This document shows, piece by piece, positions 20,501-32,558 of a stretch of 64,000 bases of DNA. Made by a program: the position numbers and the translations under genes. The notes beneath the pieces are model-generated. The model was given only the letters and a program-made list of their open reading frames with translations. It did not search any database and was not told the origin of the DNA. Source of the stretch: Pipra filicauda (Eukaryota > Chordata > Aves > Passeriformes > Pipridae); NCBI RefSeq assembly GCF_003945595.2, contig NW_024104441.1, positions 372,001 through 436,000 of the forward strand. The letters are read 5' to 3'. Numbering within the stretch: the first letter of the stretch is position 1; each line of letters begins with the position of its first letter.

Positions 20501-23500
20501 AACGGTGGAAAAGCCACTGAGGACTCAGTCATACCCCTGCCAAGAATGCCACCAGCCTGGGGGAGAGGGCACGGGGTGCCCTCCGGATATTTATGCGTTC
20601 ACACTGGTACTGTTTCAACTCCAAAGCAGCTCCTCCTGGGCAGCTCTCAATGCCAGGTCACTGGAAGAGAGCGTGCAGAGCCTGTGCATTCACTTAATTT
20701 GATTAGGAAATGGAGTGCTGCCTAATTGAGGCCACTCTAATTAGAGCAGCAGAGGTTAGAGTGCTCATCCGGACAGTGTGGGAGCCCTAGGGAGACCAGG
20801 GGCAGGAGGGGCAGAAGTGGCCTCATGGAGGGACTTTGCAGTGGCAGAGAGGGCAGTCAGCGAAAAACGCTGACAAGACCATCCTCACCGCCACTTAATT
20901 CCACCCTCCCCTGCCAGTGACATGGGACTTCCAGCCTGCTGCAGAAGCCTCCCTGAAAACAAGGGGGGGCGTGGAAGGTGTGTCTTAACACCTGCATCCC
21001 AGGTAACAAGAGCTCTGTAGTCAGAGCCAGAGCAGTCTGTCAGATCAGGGGAGCAAAAGTGCACCCCGAAGGTCTTGCTACTGTGGGGCACAAACCAAGG
21101 AAGGTGTGACAGGGGAGAGGGAGTGCAGAGTTGTATTCTGGTGCTGCTCCTGCAAGACCCAAGCCCAGGTGGTGGGACCAGTCTGCTGTTAGATTGGTGA
21201 TGCAGGGGCAGGAGTGCTGCGATATCAGGTTTACACTGAGTTTACTTTCCTGAGAAAGTCTCTAAAGCAGTGTTACTTTCCTCTGCAGAACTCAGCTAGA
21301 GAAACAGGCCAGAGTAGGGACACGGCTCTTGCTCTGCCCCACATGGCTGCATGAGGCATCCAACGTGCTGAGGGCAACAGGGATTCCCCAAAAGCTGGTC
21401 TTACCATTCCCATCAGGATCAGCCTTGACTGCTGTGTACATCTCACGGATGTTTTCAGGGGTCATCCACCTGCCGTTCCCAAGCCGAGTGTGGGTCAACA
21501 CCTGAAATTCATAAATGGATCAACACAGGGCACTGGTTTCTTGTACTCCCAAACCCCCGCAGATTCCCTGTGTGAGGCCTGGCAGGCTCTCCTCTGCAGA
21601 GCCAGCCAGGCATCGGCACATTTCCGCAGAAACACAACTGTGGTGAGAACCATCTGGCAGCCACACACAGAGTGTGGCTGGTGAGTGCTGTTATTTCCAG
21701 TTTAGGTCATGGCAAATGACTGCTGGGACTTGGTTAACCAGCCCTGAGGTGGAGGGGGCACAGCTCTTTCTCTTGAAGGGAAAGTAAAGCTATTGATGAT
21801 AAAAGTGAATGCTTTTCCTTGTCCAAGATAAGGGCTTGGAACAAAATGCTTCCTTTTCATGTGTGCAGAGAGATGCAGGATCCTGAAGAGCTCCCAGCAG
21901 GCTCCAGAGAAAGGAGCCTTGCCCTGGGTTGTGACTGGTGCAGTTTCCCATACCCTGCAACACTTGTGGCCCACAGGATGAGTCAGACCCCCGGCTCCAC
22001 CTGAAATGAGAGCCTAGGGAGGGACATCCTTGGACTGCCAGGACCTGCCCTGATGCACCCTCCTATAAAGGGCAAGGGCGCTGAAGAGCTGTGGACAATG
22101 TGCTCATTATCCCCCCTGGGCTCCTCAATAAGGGTGGCTTTGCTGGGGCTTGTGAATTCACACAGGGAGTTTCCCACAGGCTGCACAAAGCAGGGCTCAG
22201 GCGACAAACTCACTTCCTGGGACACCCGGCAAGAGGCAACCCACAACACAAGGAACATTTTATCCAGCATATTCAAAACACATGTGTCCTGCCAAGGACC
22301 GCTGCTACCTCCCAATAGCATGATAACTACTGCACATTGCCCCAGAAACTTCCATGCTGAAGGCCAGCACAAGCCTTAAGACATAAAATCCAGCAAATAC
22401 TGATTGGTATACACCGGGGTCTGCCCTACCCAAGCACATGAGTAACCAAGAGACCATCTGAGGAGGGGACCTGTCGGAGGGTGCCCAGCAAACCACCCCT
22501 GGTCTGTCCAACACTCTACCTCTTTGAGCTGCAGCTGCCCATCCTGATTATGGTCCAGGAGATTGAAAATGTCCATCTGGCTGATTTCAATCATTTCCAT
22601 GGCTTCCTCATAGTCATCTGTTGGTAAGATCTGGCTCTTCTGCAGCCCCTTCAGCTTTGCAAGATGGACGATGAGCTTGCACTCCTCCTCTGTCAGGAAG
22701 TCGGGAATTTCTAAAGCAAAAGTGTGAGCACCAACAGAGACTGAGGAACTGTTACAGTGGGATCCCATACCACTGGCAGGAGACTCAGGAAAAAAAAAAA
22801 AAAGAGGTGAGGTGTAATTTAAGAATTGCCTAAGTTTGGGACATTCAAAGACATCCACCCTTCTACCAGAAGAGCTCTCAAAGAGCATACGCCACACACC
22901 TGAGCTGATGGAGGCAGGTATTTTTACAGCAGCAGTTCCTAAATGTTTGGATGCAGAGGTCAAGCCCTTAAACTCTCTCACACATACCACAATGGACAAA
23001 GGAGTGAACAAACGTGCATATCACTGCATATTACCATTTCAAAGGTGCCATGTTAATCACAGTCTGGGAATTGCTGCTTTACAGGAAGGGAGGCCAAAAA
23101 TCCTTACAGTGGGCAGTGGTGACAGCCCAGGTTTCAGGCTTCCTTGTTCTTTGCACAAAACCAAATACCTTTTGCACATATAATTTGGGGGGGCATGGTC
23201 CAGTGCTCTACTATAAAACTCAAACAGAAAGGAGAAAAATTCTAACTTTTTCCCCACTCATTCTCTTGATCCTCCACTAAAAATGGCCTTCAAATGCAAT
23301 ATTAAAGGGGAACATACTGCACATGGAGGATGCCACACTCCATATCCAGGTATTACCAGCTTTCCTTTGCAGCATAAACCCAGCAGCAATCAGGCAATTC
23401 CAGGATCCCAAGCAAATTTAAATGCAGAGAAATCCTCCAATGACCATGAGGAGATTTCTAGCTGCATGGTATACTTGGAAAGTGCTGGCAAGGTCCCATT

Positions 23501-26500
23501 CCAGAGTTAGACTGTGGCCCAGAAGGTTGAGAGGATCCTCCTGGCTGGTATCTGTCACTACTGTGGTGATCTTGTTACCAGCTACTGAGATTTTTGAAAA
23601 GGGAAAGAAAAGCCACCAACACAGGACAGCTTCAGTGCTCCTAGATCCAAGGTCCTGCTCTCCAAAACTGCAGCTTCCTGGAGCTCCTGCAGGTATGTGC
23701 CAAAGACATATTATAGATCAATTATGGCAGCAATCCTCAAATGGGGGAAAAAAATTAATTACTTCCGTGACCTGAAATCAACCGTATCGGCTCAAGCTGT
23801 CAATAAGCAGTTGGCTTCTTGCTAAGTACAGACTAGAACTAGCACTGTAGAGAATGGGCTGTTCCTGGGAAGCCCCAGGAACACAATGCAGCCAGCTGTA
23901 TCTGTAACACCCTCCCAGGAAGCAATTTCCGCCACAGGCAGTGCAGGGTCCTTGTGCCAGAGGATGTTTCAGAGCTGGAGCTTCCACTGACCAGTTTGAA
24001 CCTCGTGGCATAGCACCAGGTCCAAATGAACTGTGTGTGCTGGCAACCAGCACCCCCACTATTTCCAGCTCCCCAGACTGGGCTACAATAATGATGGATT
24101 ATGGAATCTTAATTATGTGCTGGAGGAAGGACAATTCTGCTCTTCAGTGGTAGTAACAGGATTTCAGAAGGAAGCAGGAATTCTGTTAACCAGAAAGCGT
24201 GCTGTCATGCAGGTTGCAAGGTGAGAGGGTTTCCAGCTGAGTGCTGCCAATCCCATCCGCAAACAACCTGGCTCCACAGCTGCAAATTAGTTCCTCTCTG
24301 CCCTCAGCTCTCCTAAACAGTTAACTTCTGGCTGTGAGACCATCCTATCTCCCTGCCTGTTCAACAATAGATCCAGCTAAACAAATGCCTCCTAATTGAC
24401 TTTGAGCAACACTTGATTGCTTTCACAAAAAACAAAAGAGAGGAAAACATTGGGGTTTATGAAATAATGACTAATCCTGGAGCAAGAGAAAGGGGATGGG
24501 TTGGAGCACTGGTGTCAAACAGAGATTCAATTTTGGCTGAAAGAGCCCCAAGACACATGGGCCAAGTCATTCATCCCTCCCCAACTGCCCTCATTTCCAC
24601 ACCTGCTGATCTAAGCCAAACCCCTGCTAAAATACAAACAATCGGGGCCGCTGGCAAACAAAAATTGGAGCATTGTCTTCCCCATGAGGGCTCTGAAAGG
24701 GCCGCACTTAATGAGGATGGATTGACAGAGAGGTGGCTCCTAGGCTATAAAAGGCATCTCACAGTCAGGAGCAGCTCAGTCCAGGGTGCACTGCCCATCC
24801 TCCCGCTCTGAGCATGGTCACAGCCCACCGCAGGCACCCCTCGAGGGTGGGTGGCCCATGGCTGCTGGGTCTCACGGTGTGGCTGCTGCTCTGGGGCTCT
24901 CCGGGAGCCTGGGCGAGCTACCTGAGGAGATCCTCCAGCTGCATGCCCATCCCACACCGCATGGCCTTGTGCTACGATATCGGCTACTCCGAGATGAGGA
25001 TCCCCAACCTGCTGGAGCATGAGACCATGACAGAAGTCATCCAGCAGTCTTCCAGCTGGCTGCCCTTGCTGGCCAGGGAGTGCCACCCAGATGCAAGGAT
25101 TTTCCTCTGCTCCCTCTTTGCACCAATCTGCTTGGACAGGTAAGATGTTTTTACAAGTTATTTCAGCTGTAACAGTTAACTCTCCCCAAGAGCACAACTG
25201 CATGTGCCTCTGGACAGAAAATGCCCATGATGTGATCAGTGCAGTCCCCAAGAAGCCGTGCTGTCCCTCTTGGCAAGGGGCAACTGGACTACTCAGCAGG
25301 GTGAAAGCGAAACATGAGCATTTCATCTGGTAGAAGTAGAAATATTATGTTCCCTCCTTTAGATTTTTCTGCTCTCCCACCCCAGGCACTGCTGCCTGGC
25401 CACCCCCTCGCACACCAAAGTAGCTGCTGGTACCCACCATCATCACCTCCTACCTCCCATGAAGCCCCTCACCCCAGCTCCTGCCCCAAAAATGTCTCTC
25501 AGCCCAACAGTTCCAGCAGCAGAGGGAAATCCCCAGTTCTGAGATGCAGCCCTCAAAGTACAGAGCTGCTAAGGAAATTGGGTATCTGATTAGGCACTTG
25601 TAAAGGTAAGCAGCCTTCACACAACTAGAGAAGATCCCTGGGGGCTGGGGTGGGGCAAAGGGCTTCTGACAGCAGCCGGTATGGAACAACCTCATCCCTC
25701 CTGTCCTCAGAAATTCATTGTTTGCTGCCTGGACGCGAATGTTCAAAAAAATCAAAGCTCCCCAAATTGCCTGCTAGCACTGCAGTGTGCAACACAGCCC
25801 TGTGGACAGCAGTGGTGCCAGGGCTCCACCCTCAGCCTGCTGCCAGGCATTTGGAGGTGCTGAACCCCCATCCCCTCCCCAGGCTCATCTACCCCTGCCG
25901 CAGCCTCTGCGAAGCCGTCAAGAGAAGCTGCGCGCCCGTCATGGCTTGTTACGGCTACCCCTGGCCTGAAATCCTGAACTGCAACAAGTTCCCTGCAGAT
26001 CATGAGCTGTGCATCGCAGCAGTCTCCATGGATGAAAATGCCTCCAGCAGGAGAAGTAAGAGGTTTTTTCCTCACGTACTTTCCCATATGTAACACTCAA
26101 AGCTCAAAAGGATGATCCTATGAATTGTTTCTACTCTGAATATTTCTGGTTTTAAGCTGTATTTTTTAAAAAAAAATACAAATCGTAGTTTTGTTCTCTC
26201 TGGGAACTGTGTCTAGAAAATTAGCATAACATTGACTGTGGCTTGTTCCTCTCTCTGCTGTATTCATTAGCTCCCTGGGTGCCATCATACCCCGCAGGGT
26301 TTGGGGCAGGGGGAAGGAATGGCTGTAAAGCCTCCAGCCCAGGCACAGCAGGAGAGCTCATAGAGTGCAGGCTCCCGGCAGGGCAGCGAGATGTGCTTCC
26401 AGCAGAGCAATGGAGCTGCAGCCCTGATCTTTCAGTTGTGTCCAGGGTTTAAAAACATGCAAAAAGAAATGTTTTGCAAGCCTTCTCTTTAAACATTGGG

Positions 26501-29500
26501 AAACATCACATAGGAACATGAGCCTCTGCAGACATGAGTTACACCAAAAAAAAAATCTGTCTGAAAGACTAAATTAAACACCCAGATACTGATGAACACT
26601 GGGGTAGATTCAAGAGCAGTTAAGGGGAGAACAGACATTTCAACATCATTTCAGCATCACTGGATGGAGTCTGGCTACAGCACTGGCTTTGCTGTTTCAT
26701 CCTAGCGAGGAGATCCTCATTAAGCATTTTCATTGCTGCTTTAAAATGCAGCAACACACAGAAGTCTAAACAAAGCACAAGTGGGACCTGCTGCAGTCAC
26801 AGGAAGGAGAGCTTAACATTTCCCACCCTGGCAGTCTGAGATGTCTCTGCAGGGCCTGGGTAGCTCAGGAAGAAGTGTCACTTGGAAGCAGCAAGCCACC
26901 ATTTGCAGACCTCAAAATTTCATTGTGTGTTTTCCAGTGAAGCTTGACAAGGGTGTTATAATCAAATTTCTGTTGCAGCAGTGCCCCGAGCCAGCTGCAA
27001 GGACTGCGAGCTTGAGGAGGCCAGCACTGCCAGGGAGATCCTGGAAAGCCTCTGTGCCAATGATTTTGGTGAGTACCCTCCTCTTCCTCTCAATTGCTGC
27101 TGTTCCCTTCAGCAGCCAAGCAGTGGCATGGACAGAAAATGGCTTTGTCACAACATACTGACTTGGAGGAATTGCAGCTTTTACAGCAGATGTCAGGTAT
27201 TTTCAGGTCCCACCTTACCTGTGAGGCAGCAAGAGCGCCTGGCTCCAGGCAGCACCAAAGGTGAAGACCTGCTTTATTTCTGATTAGGTTTTGGTCTGTG
27301 GCTGCTAAAAATAAGCACTACTCTGGTTTTGCCTTTGAGATCAACATTTCCATCAATGTCCACAAAAACCTTTAGCAAAATCCATGCTGGCTACTTCAAA
27401 CTTCAATACTGTTGTTCTAGTAATGTGACTCTTCCTCTCCTAGCCCAAGCAGGCAGCAGCACTGGCTCTGCTCAGTCAGCTGGGAGGAAGTTTTCAATAT
27501 ATGGCCCTGAATTCAGGCATGCATATAAAAATATTTTTAATAATTAAAAAAAATGTTACAAATCCCAGGTTGCTGTCAGTCATGTCACCTCCTGAAATCT
27601 CAGTTCAGAGAAAACTCAGTTTGCAGGAGACCAGGACTGCTTGCTTATGCCTGTGCTTCCCACAGGGTTTCTGCCCATGCAGTGGTGCTGATAAACCTTT
27701 GCTACTCTCATGAGGAAAACGGAGTGAGAAGGAAGTCTCCCAAGTAACAAGCAGTAGGACAAAAGGAAAAGGCCTCAAGTTGCATTGGAGAGGTTCAGAT
27801 TGGGTATTAGGGAAAACATCCTCACTGGAAGGGTAGTCAAGCCCTGGAACAGCCTGCCCAGAGAACTGGTTGAGTTACCATCCCTGGAGGTACTTAAAAA
27901 AGATGTGGATGTGGCATTCGGGGACATGGTTTAGTGGTGGACTGGGCAGTGGTGGATTAATGGTTGGACTCAATGATGGTAGATGTCTTTTCCAACCTAA
28001 ACAATTCTATGACTCTAAGAACAGTGTTCAGTACTGGGGACTGACCTCAGATGAGAACTTTTACAAGTTCACTGCAATTACAAGAAATTGGGCAGATTGT
28101 CCCCATATTACGGAGACAGCAGAGAAGCCTTGGGCTGACTCTTTGTTTTTAGGTAGGTGAGAGCTATGAAAAGCAAACAGAACTAAGAGCTCTTTTTCCA
28201 ACCCCTGCAGCAGTGAAAATCCGGATCCTGAGGAAGAACACAACCACGAGTATCTCGGACTTTGACCTGGACCCTTCCAGGGTGGAGGTGCTGAAGCATG
28301 GCCCACTCCTCAGGACTGAAATCCCCTCCAGGCTCCAGCAGTGGCTGGACATTGATGCCACCTGCGCCCACAACATCATGAGGGGCACTCATGCTGGGGT
28401 CTTTGTTGTAAGTGGCGAGGTACAGAGTGACAAGGTGGTGGTGAACAAGGCCTATGCCTGGCAGAAGAGGAACAGGAACCTACACCAGGCGGTGCGGAGG
28501 TGGAAACATCACCGCTGCCCTGAACAGGCGGGACGGAAGGTCTGAAAAATCTCAATTCCAACAATAAGAAACTGCTCCCTTCCCTATGGCTAGAAAACTC
28601 CTTTCCCTGGCAAGTGGTGCTTTGGAGATGTACAGTCAGTATTTCTAGGTGATTCGAAGCGGTCATAGTGCACAGATAGGCCTCACTACAGATCCCTGTT
28701 TTACCAAGACAGAGCTTAAGGATGCAAGTTTAACACATTCCTCTAATGAGGCTCTGCAGATCCAGGACGTGTGATGGACAGCTTTGTGTAGGATCCAACA
28801 TCACAACAAAACTGAACTCTGCAGGTGAGCACAAACTAGAAAGACCTGTAGTAACAGTTCCTTCTAGTTCTCGCCATCAGAGCTGGTATTTCAGCTTCAC
28901 TATTTGACCCTGAGACATTGATGCTGTTCCAGTGCCTGCTTGCTTTCTATCCAGAGATTACATGAAAGCCGCCCTGACTGCTAAGTGATACTTTTTATGT
29001 AATGGAGCAAATACTTTACTCTTGAAGAGCCTGAGGTAAATTAAGGGGGTGAAGAACCCACCCCAGCAATGCCCAGACCCTTAAAAAATGCACGCTAAAC
29101 TCTGCTCTTGAGCAGTCACTCAGGCTGTCCCTTTAGCTTCCTGCACTGAGAACTCATGAGCATCTGCACAGGTAAAAGGAAACAGCCATTCTCAAGCAGG
29201 AAAGGCACAGAGCAAAGATAGCTGAGGGTTTCTGCATAACAGGGAAAACCATTTTCCAACATCAGAAATTCAGTTTGGATCAGAAGATTCCAGTAACCAG
29301 GGATATCATAAGAGCCTTGAGAAACAGCAGAGTGCGAGTGAGACATCAGCTGTTAAAAGCTCTGCTTTGGTGTGATCAGCAGCTTTGCTCGGGACTGGGA
29401 GGTGAGCCCCAGCCACAGCACAGAAGGTGCTACTTGCAGTTCTGACATAGGAGCAGAGGAGAAACATTCCACAGCTGCCTGGCCTTCCAGCTGCACACAG

Positions 29501-32500
29501 GGAAACAGAAAAGGTGGGAAAACTCAGCCTCACCAAGTCCTCCGCAGCTCACTCTCACCCCAGCAGGATTGTCGCTCCCTGCAGGGTACCCACAGCCACA
29601 GCTCTGTGCTCCAGACCCCAGAGCAGAAAACAGCAAATCCCCTAATGAGAATCCCTCACGAGTCGGATTTCTACTGCCTAACAAAGCACTGTCCATGGAA
29701 AGTTTTCTATATTGGTTTAAACCGAAATAAAAAAAAAAAAGGGGGGGGAAACCAGCCTTTTGGAGGAATGTTTTCTGCCCCGCTGGTGCCGCCTGCAGTC
29801 TCGGCTGTGGCCGCCGCCTGGTTTGATGGAGACACTTTGCCTCCCTGTGCTCGTAAAACTCACCAACAATCCACGGCCTGGGCTCCTCCTCACACCAATG
29901 TGGGCTGGAATGAGAGCTCACACACTCACACTGGAATTCAGCTGCGCCCTGACATTTGTGCAGTGATTACTTCTCTTTCCTGAGGCTTGGAAGAAAACCA
30001 ACCAAATTTCCTATTCTTATTCCTCCCCACTGCCTTGTCTTACAAACTGCTGCCCAATCCACAGAATCTGCTGTCAGGTGGTCCCTGCAACGGCAGTATC
30101 TTCTGAACAGACTGCGTCTGGAAAACACAACTGAACACATAAAAGCTCTGAAGGTTGAAAAGGTTTTGTCTGATTTATTTTCCATTAATAGGGTTATTTG
30201 ATTACTAGTGTTTCCCAACTAAAAAGTGCACAGATGGTCTGACTTACAAGCTTTAGAAATGATGCCTTGTAGCCAGAGGGGGAAAAAAAATAGGGCAGGC
30301 ATTTTTTCATAGCTCCATGAAATGAAAGCTTCAGTTTGATGCAGATGTGACTTACTCACATTTAAAAAACAAACCGCAAGTTCCCCTACGGTGCCCAGCC
30401 CATGCCCCAAAGCCCAGAGCTCACATTAAATCATTAATGGGTGTCTGCTGCTGTGGTCCCACTGCAGTCTGCTCTGCTGAAAGCAAGGATCACAGACCAG
30501 CCACTGCTTCCTTAAATTGGCTCTCATATGCCACAGCACTTTGTCTTAAATCCCCAGAAACGCAACAGTCTTTGCTAAGGACTTCTGCGTTTATCAAATG
30601 CAACCAAGTTAAAGACAAACTTCCACTAATTTAAGCAACAGAGATGAAATAAATTAGTTTTTTAAAAACCAGCTGAATTAGATTGGTACTGTTTGCATAG
30701 ATAGAGAAGTCTCTGAAAGTCTTTTAAAGTCAGAATTGGCTCCTGGCAGGTTCATCCAAGAGATAAGAGCTGTCTTGCAACTTGCAGCTTCTAAATAAGG
30801 GAGTCCTTATCAGAGGACAAAGGAGAACAGGCTCTTGTGGCATCTCAAATGGTGAATGTCTGTCGCTGTGTGATGGCATCCTCAGGGAGCAAAGCTTCCC
30901 TCAGAACCAATGGAGGTGCTGGAACAACAAGCTAAAAACTGTGGGATTGCTGCTGCCAGGACTAACCTGCCTTTTATCACCTTCAGCACCTTCCCTGCAG
31001 GCCAGGACCAACTCTTTCACTGCAGTGGTACTGGTGGGGCAGGGAAGGTGGAAACAGAAGTTCTCCTGAGTGAAAACCAGAGTGATTGCCCCAGGCTGAG
31101 GTTCTGGTACTGACACTGGTTTTGTGATGCTGTGGGGTATCAGTTCCAGGTTGGTGTATCTGTTTCCTGAATGTCAGACAGAAATCCACCAAGAAATTGG
31201 AAAACCATGAGTACCACCTATGTAGAAATAACAAAAGAATTTTGTAAAGTTTTTCCAGATACTTAATGCATTAACGGAGTTTAATAAGAAACCTATGGTC
31301 AGGCTTTCAGTGTATATAATCTCTCTGGAATCAGAAAAGAACCCTCTATTTATATTATTGAGAAAGCATCTGAAAGATTCTTCATGCTGTCTTTTCAGAG
31401 ACAACAGGTTTTCTCTGACTTTGCAGTAGCAGAAATTTTGTAATGATCTGTCCCCCCAAAAATTAATTTGAATATTCTCAGTGGATTTCCCGAACACAGA
31501 GTTCAATTAATGAGACTTTACCAGTCATAGCAAAAAAAATCACAGAAAGGTAAAGAAGGTTTTAAAATATCTCAGAGACGGATGTCGTGTGGTTGTGTAT
31601 CAGAGCAGCCAAAAATAAATCTGGAACAGGATGCAAAATGGTGGAGGACATGAAATCTATCAATTCCCCTGTTACTCATTTCCTCAGTGCTGAAGCACCA
31701 ACACTAAATTGCTTTTTCATAATTTATTACCAAAAGTTTGGGTATCTCTTGCCCCTTCCTAATACTGCACAGCTTCTTCGAGGTCCTTGCCAGCTGTCTA
31801 TTCCGGGTATTTTAAAGGGAATCTGAAAAACCTGGAAAGGTTAATCTTCCAAATTCTTCAAAGCGGACCATCCACAACAAGTAATCCCGTATCCATACGG
31901 GGAATACCGTATCAAAATACCTTAAACGAAACCACAGCGTTTTTAACGCAGCCCCCAGGAGCAGCAGCACAGGGAGGTGATGCAAACACGCGAGAAGTCG
32001 CTTCCCCCCGAGTGGGTGTAAGGCAGCGGCGGGTGTCAGACACACACACACCCCCCTCCCTCCGCCGTCAGGGCAGCGCGGGCAGCGCAAACGCCCCGCC
32101 ACCGGCGCGCCCGGGGCCGGGCTCGGCCGCTGCCCCCGGCGGGGCCGGTACTCACCGAAGAGCAGCGGCTTGAGGCTCAGGGTGCGCACATTGTGGGCCC
32201 TGCCGGGCACCAGCTCCACCCGCTGCGTGTGGCCCACCTGCGGGGAGAGCAGCCGTCAGCAGCGGCCCCAGGAGCGGCCCCGGCCCCGGCCCCCGGGTCG
32301 CAGCCTTGCCTTGATGCCCTCGAGGCGCGGGAGGGCGCGGGCGGGCGGCGGCGGCGGCGGCGCGGGGGCGGCGGGCGGCCCGCCGGGCTCGCCGGCGCTG
32401 AGGTGCACGAAGAGCAGCAGCCCCAGCACGTTGAGCACGTAGAGGTGCGCGAAGACCATGAGGACGAGGAAGTAGGGCCGGGAGCAGACGGGCCGCGGGC

Positions 32501-32558
32501 GGCCCCCCGGCGGGCCGGGCAGCGGGGGACCCTCGGCCCGCGCCTCCGCCGCCGCCAT
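14498..32558 (-). CDS. P4HTM: P4HTM, transmembrane prolyl 4-hydroxylase
   Basis: Nine coding exons on the minus strand: 32310-32558, 32156-32237, 22520-22710, 21405-21501, 19191-19353, 17173-17358, 16649-16739, 15997-16120 and 14498-14727, giving 470 aa (human about 502). Residues about 29-53 form a single membrane segment ([20 protein letters not shown]), then a Pro-rich linker. Two EF-hand loops are seen at 163-174 ([12 protein letters not shown]) and 202-213 (DPDGNGVLSLEE). The 2-oxoglutarate/Fe(II) oxygenase domain has the iron ligands H293, D295 (HAHMD) and H406, and the 2-oxoglutarate-binding K416 (GTKWIANNW). The human enzyme sits in the ER membrane, hydroxylates HIF-alpha and uses oxygen, 2-oxoglutarate and iron. 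Intron 1 is a 72-nt GC-AG intron. Intron 2 (9.4 kb) contains the antisense SFRP gene. An inverted repeat flanks exons 6-8. All key residues are intact. Confidence 0.95.
15748..15999 (+). repeat. Left arm of 252 bp inverted repeat, P4HTM intron 8
   Basis: This segment is the reverse complement of 17490-17741 with four mismatches in 252 positions and no gaps. All four differences are transitions. It lies in P4HTM intron 8, and its right edge reaches the exon 8 boundary: the intron donor GTATGG on the minus strand is inside the arm, and the match stops 3 nt into exon 8. I do not recognise it as a known transposon family. Confidence 0.93.
17490..17741 (-). repeat. Right arm of 252 bp inverted repeat, P4HTM intron 5
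   Basis: Inverted copy of 15748-15999, about 130 bp upstream of exon 6 within P4HTM intron 5. Together the arms enclose 1490 nt with exons 6, 7 and nearly all of 8. Since the intron 8 copy contains a working splice donor at its edge, intron 8 is the likelier source and this the likelier derived copy. The copied donor (AAGGTATGGG near 17490) now points rightward on the plus strand. Confidence 0.93.
22711..24745. other. P4HTM intron 2 left of the nested gene
   Basis: Non-coding intron sequence that also forms the upstream region of the plus-strand SFRP gene. I see no repeat family or conserved exon. Just upstream of the TATA box, around 24630-24665, two forkhead-like motifs occur (ACAAACAAT and GCAAACAAA), along with homeobox-type TAAT cores; these are weak motif matches only. 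Confidence 0.4.
24746..24753 (+). promoter_or_regulatory. TATA box of the nested SFRP gene
   Basis: TATAAAAG lies 68 bp before the ATG, so initiation is expected near 24772-24780 with a 5' UTR of about 35-40 nt. The region is not a CpG island. A TATA-type promoter fits a developmentally restricted gene, in contrast with the CpG-island promoters of the surrounding housekeeping genes. Confidence 0.75.
24814..28545 (+). CDS. Secreted Frizzled-related protein, crescent/sizzled class
   Basis: Four exons: 24814-25139, 25883-26055, 26979-27068 and 28211-28545, giving 307 aa, normal for SFRPs. Residues 1 to about 34 form a signal peptide (hydrophobic [13 protein letters not shown], then SPGAWA). The Frizzled cysteine-rich domain follows: [69 protein letters not shown] and ELCIA. 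A netrin-like domain comes next, from SCKDCELEE through LCANDFAVKIRIL to a basic C-terminus. SFRPs are extracellular antagonists binding Wnts; crescent also acts in head and heart induction, and sizzled inhibits Tolloid-type chordinases. Relative to SFRP2 there is an extra cysteine in the Frizzled domain ([10 protein letters not shown]) and only one in the netrin segment where SFRP2 has a CxC pair. It is nested antisense in P4HTM intron 2. I cannot decide between crescent (FRZB2) and sizzled from sequence alone. Confidence 0.9.
26971..26982 (+). promoter_or_regulatory. Tandem NAGNAG acceptor at SFRP exon 3
   Basis: The acceptor reads TTGCAGCAG, so splicing can begin exon 3 at 26979 or 26982. 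Both stay in frame. The first gives Thr-Val then Pro; the second replaces Thr-Val with Met, one residue shorter. It lies in the linker between the Frizzled and netrin-like domains. The first AG is taken as default. Confidence 0.6.
27756..28020 (+). mobile_element. CR1 LINE fragment (5'-truncated)
   Basis: About 265 bp with the typical 3' end of avian CR1: GGCCTCAAGTTGC, then GAGGTTCAGATTGGGTATTA, CCTGGAACAGCCTGCCCAGA, CCATCCCTGGAGGTACTTAA, GGACATGGTTTAGTGGTGGA, GGTTGGACTCAATGATGGTA and CTTTTCCAACCTAAACAATT, ending in the ATTCTATGA-type terminal repeat. The element is truncated at its 5' end and carries no reverse transcriptase. It lies in intron 3 of the SFRP gene (and P4HTM intron 2), sense to SFRP. 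It is the main sign that this is a bird or other reptile-lineage genome. Confidence 0.92.
28546..32155. other. SFRP 3' region and remainder of P4HTM intron 2
   Basis: This holds the SFRP 3' UTR and intron sequence. No coding exon is seen. Plus-strand AATAAA occurs at 29726-29731, within an A-run followed by a G-run, and another lies near 30647; either could end the SFRP transcript with a UTR of about 1.2-2.1 kb. I see no recognisable interspersed repeat. Confidence 0.45.

Noticed and set aside
27069..28210. Open frame over the CR1 fragment as an extra SFRP exon
   Set aside because: The stretch matches the CR1 3' end, and direct joining of 27068 to 28211 gives the conserved LCANDFAVKIRIL sequence in frame.
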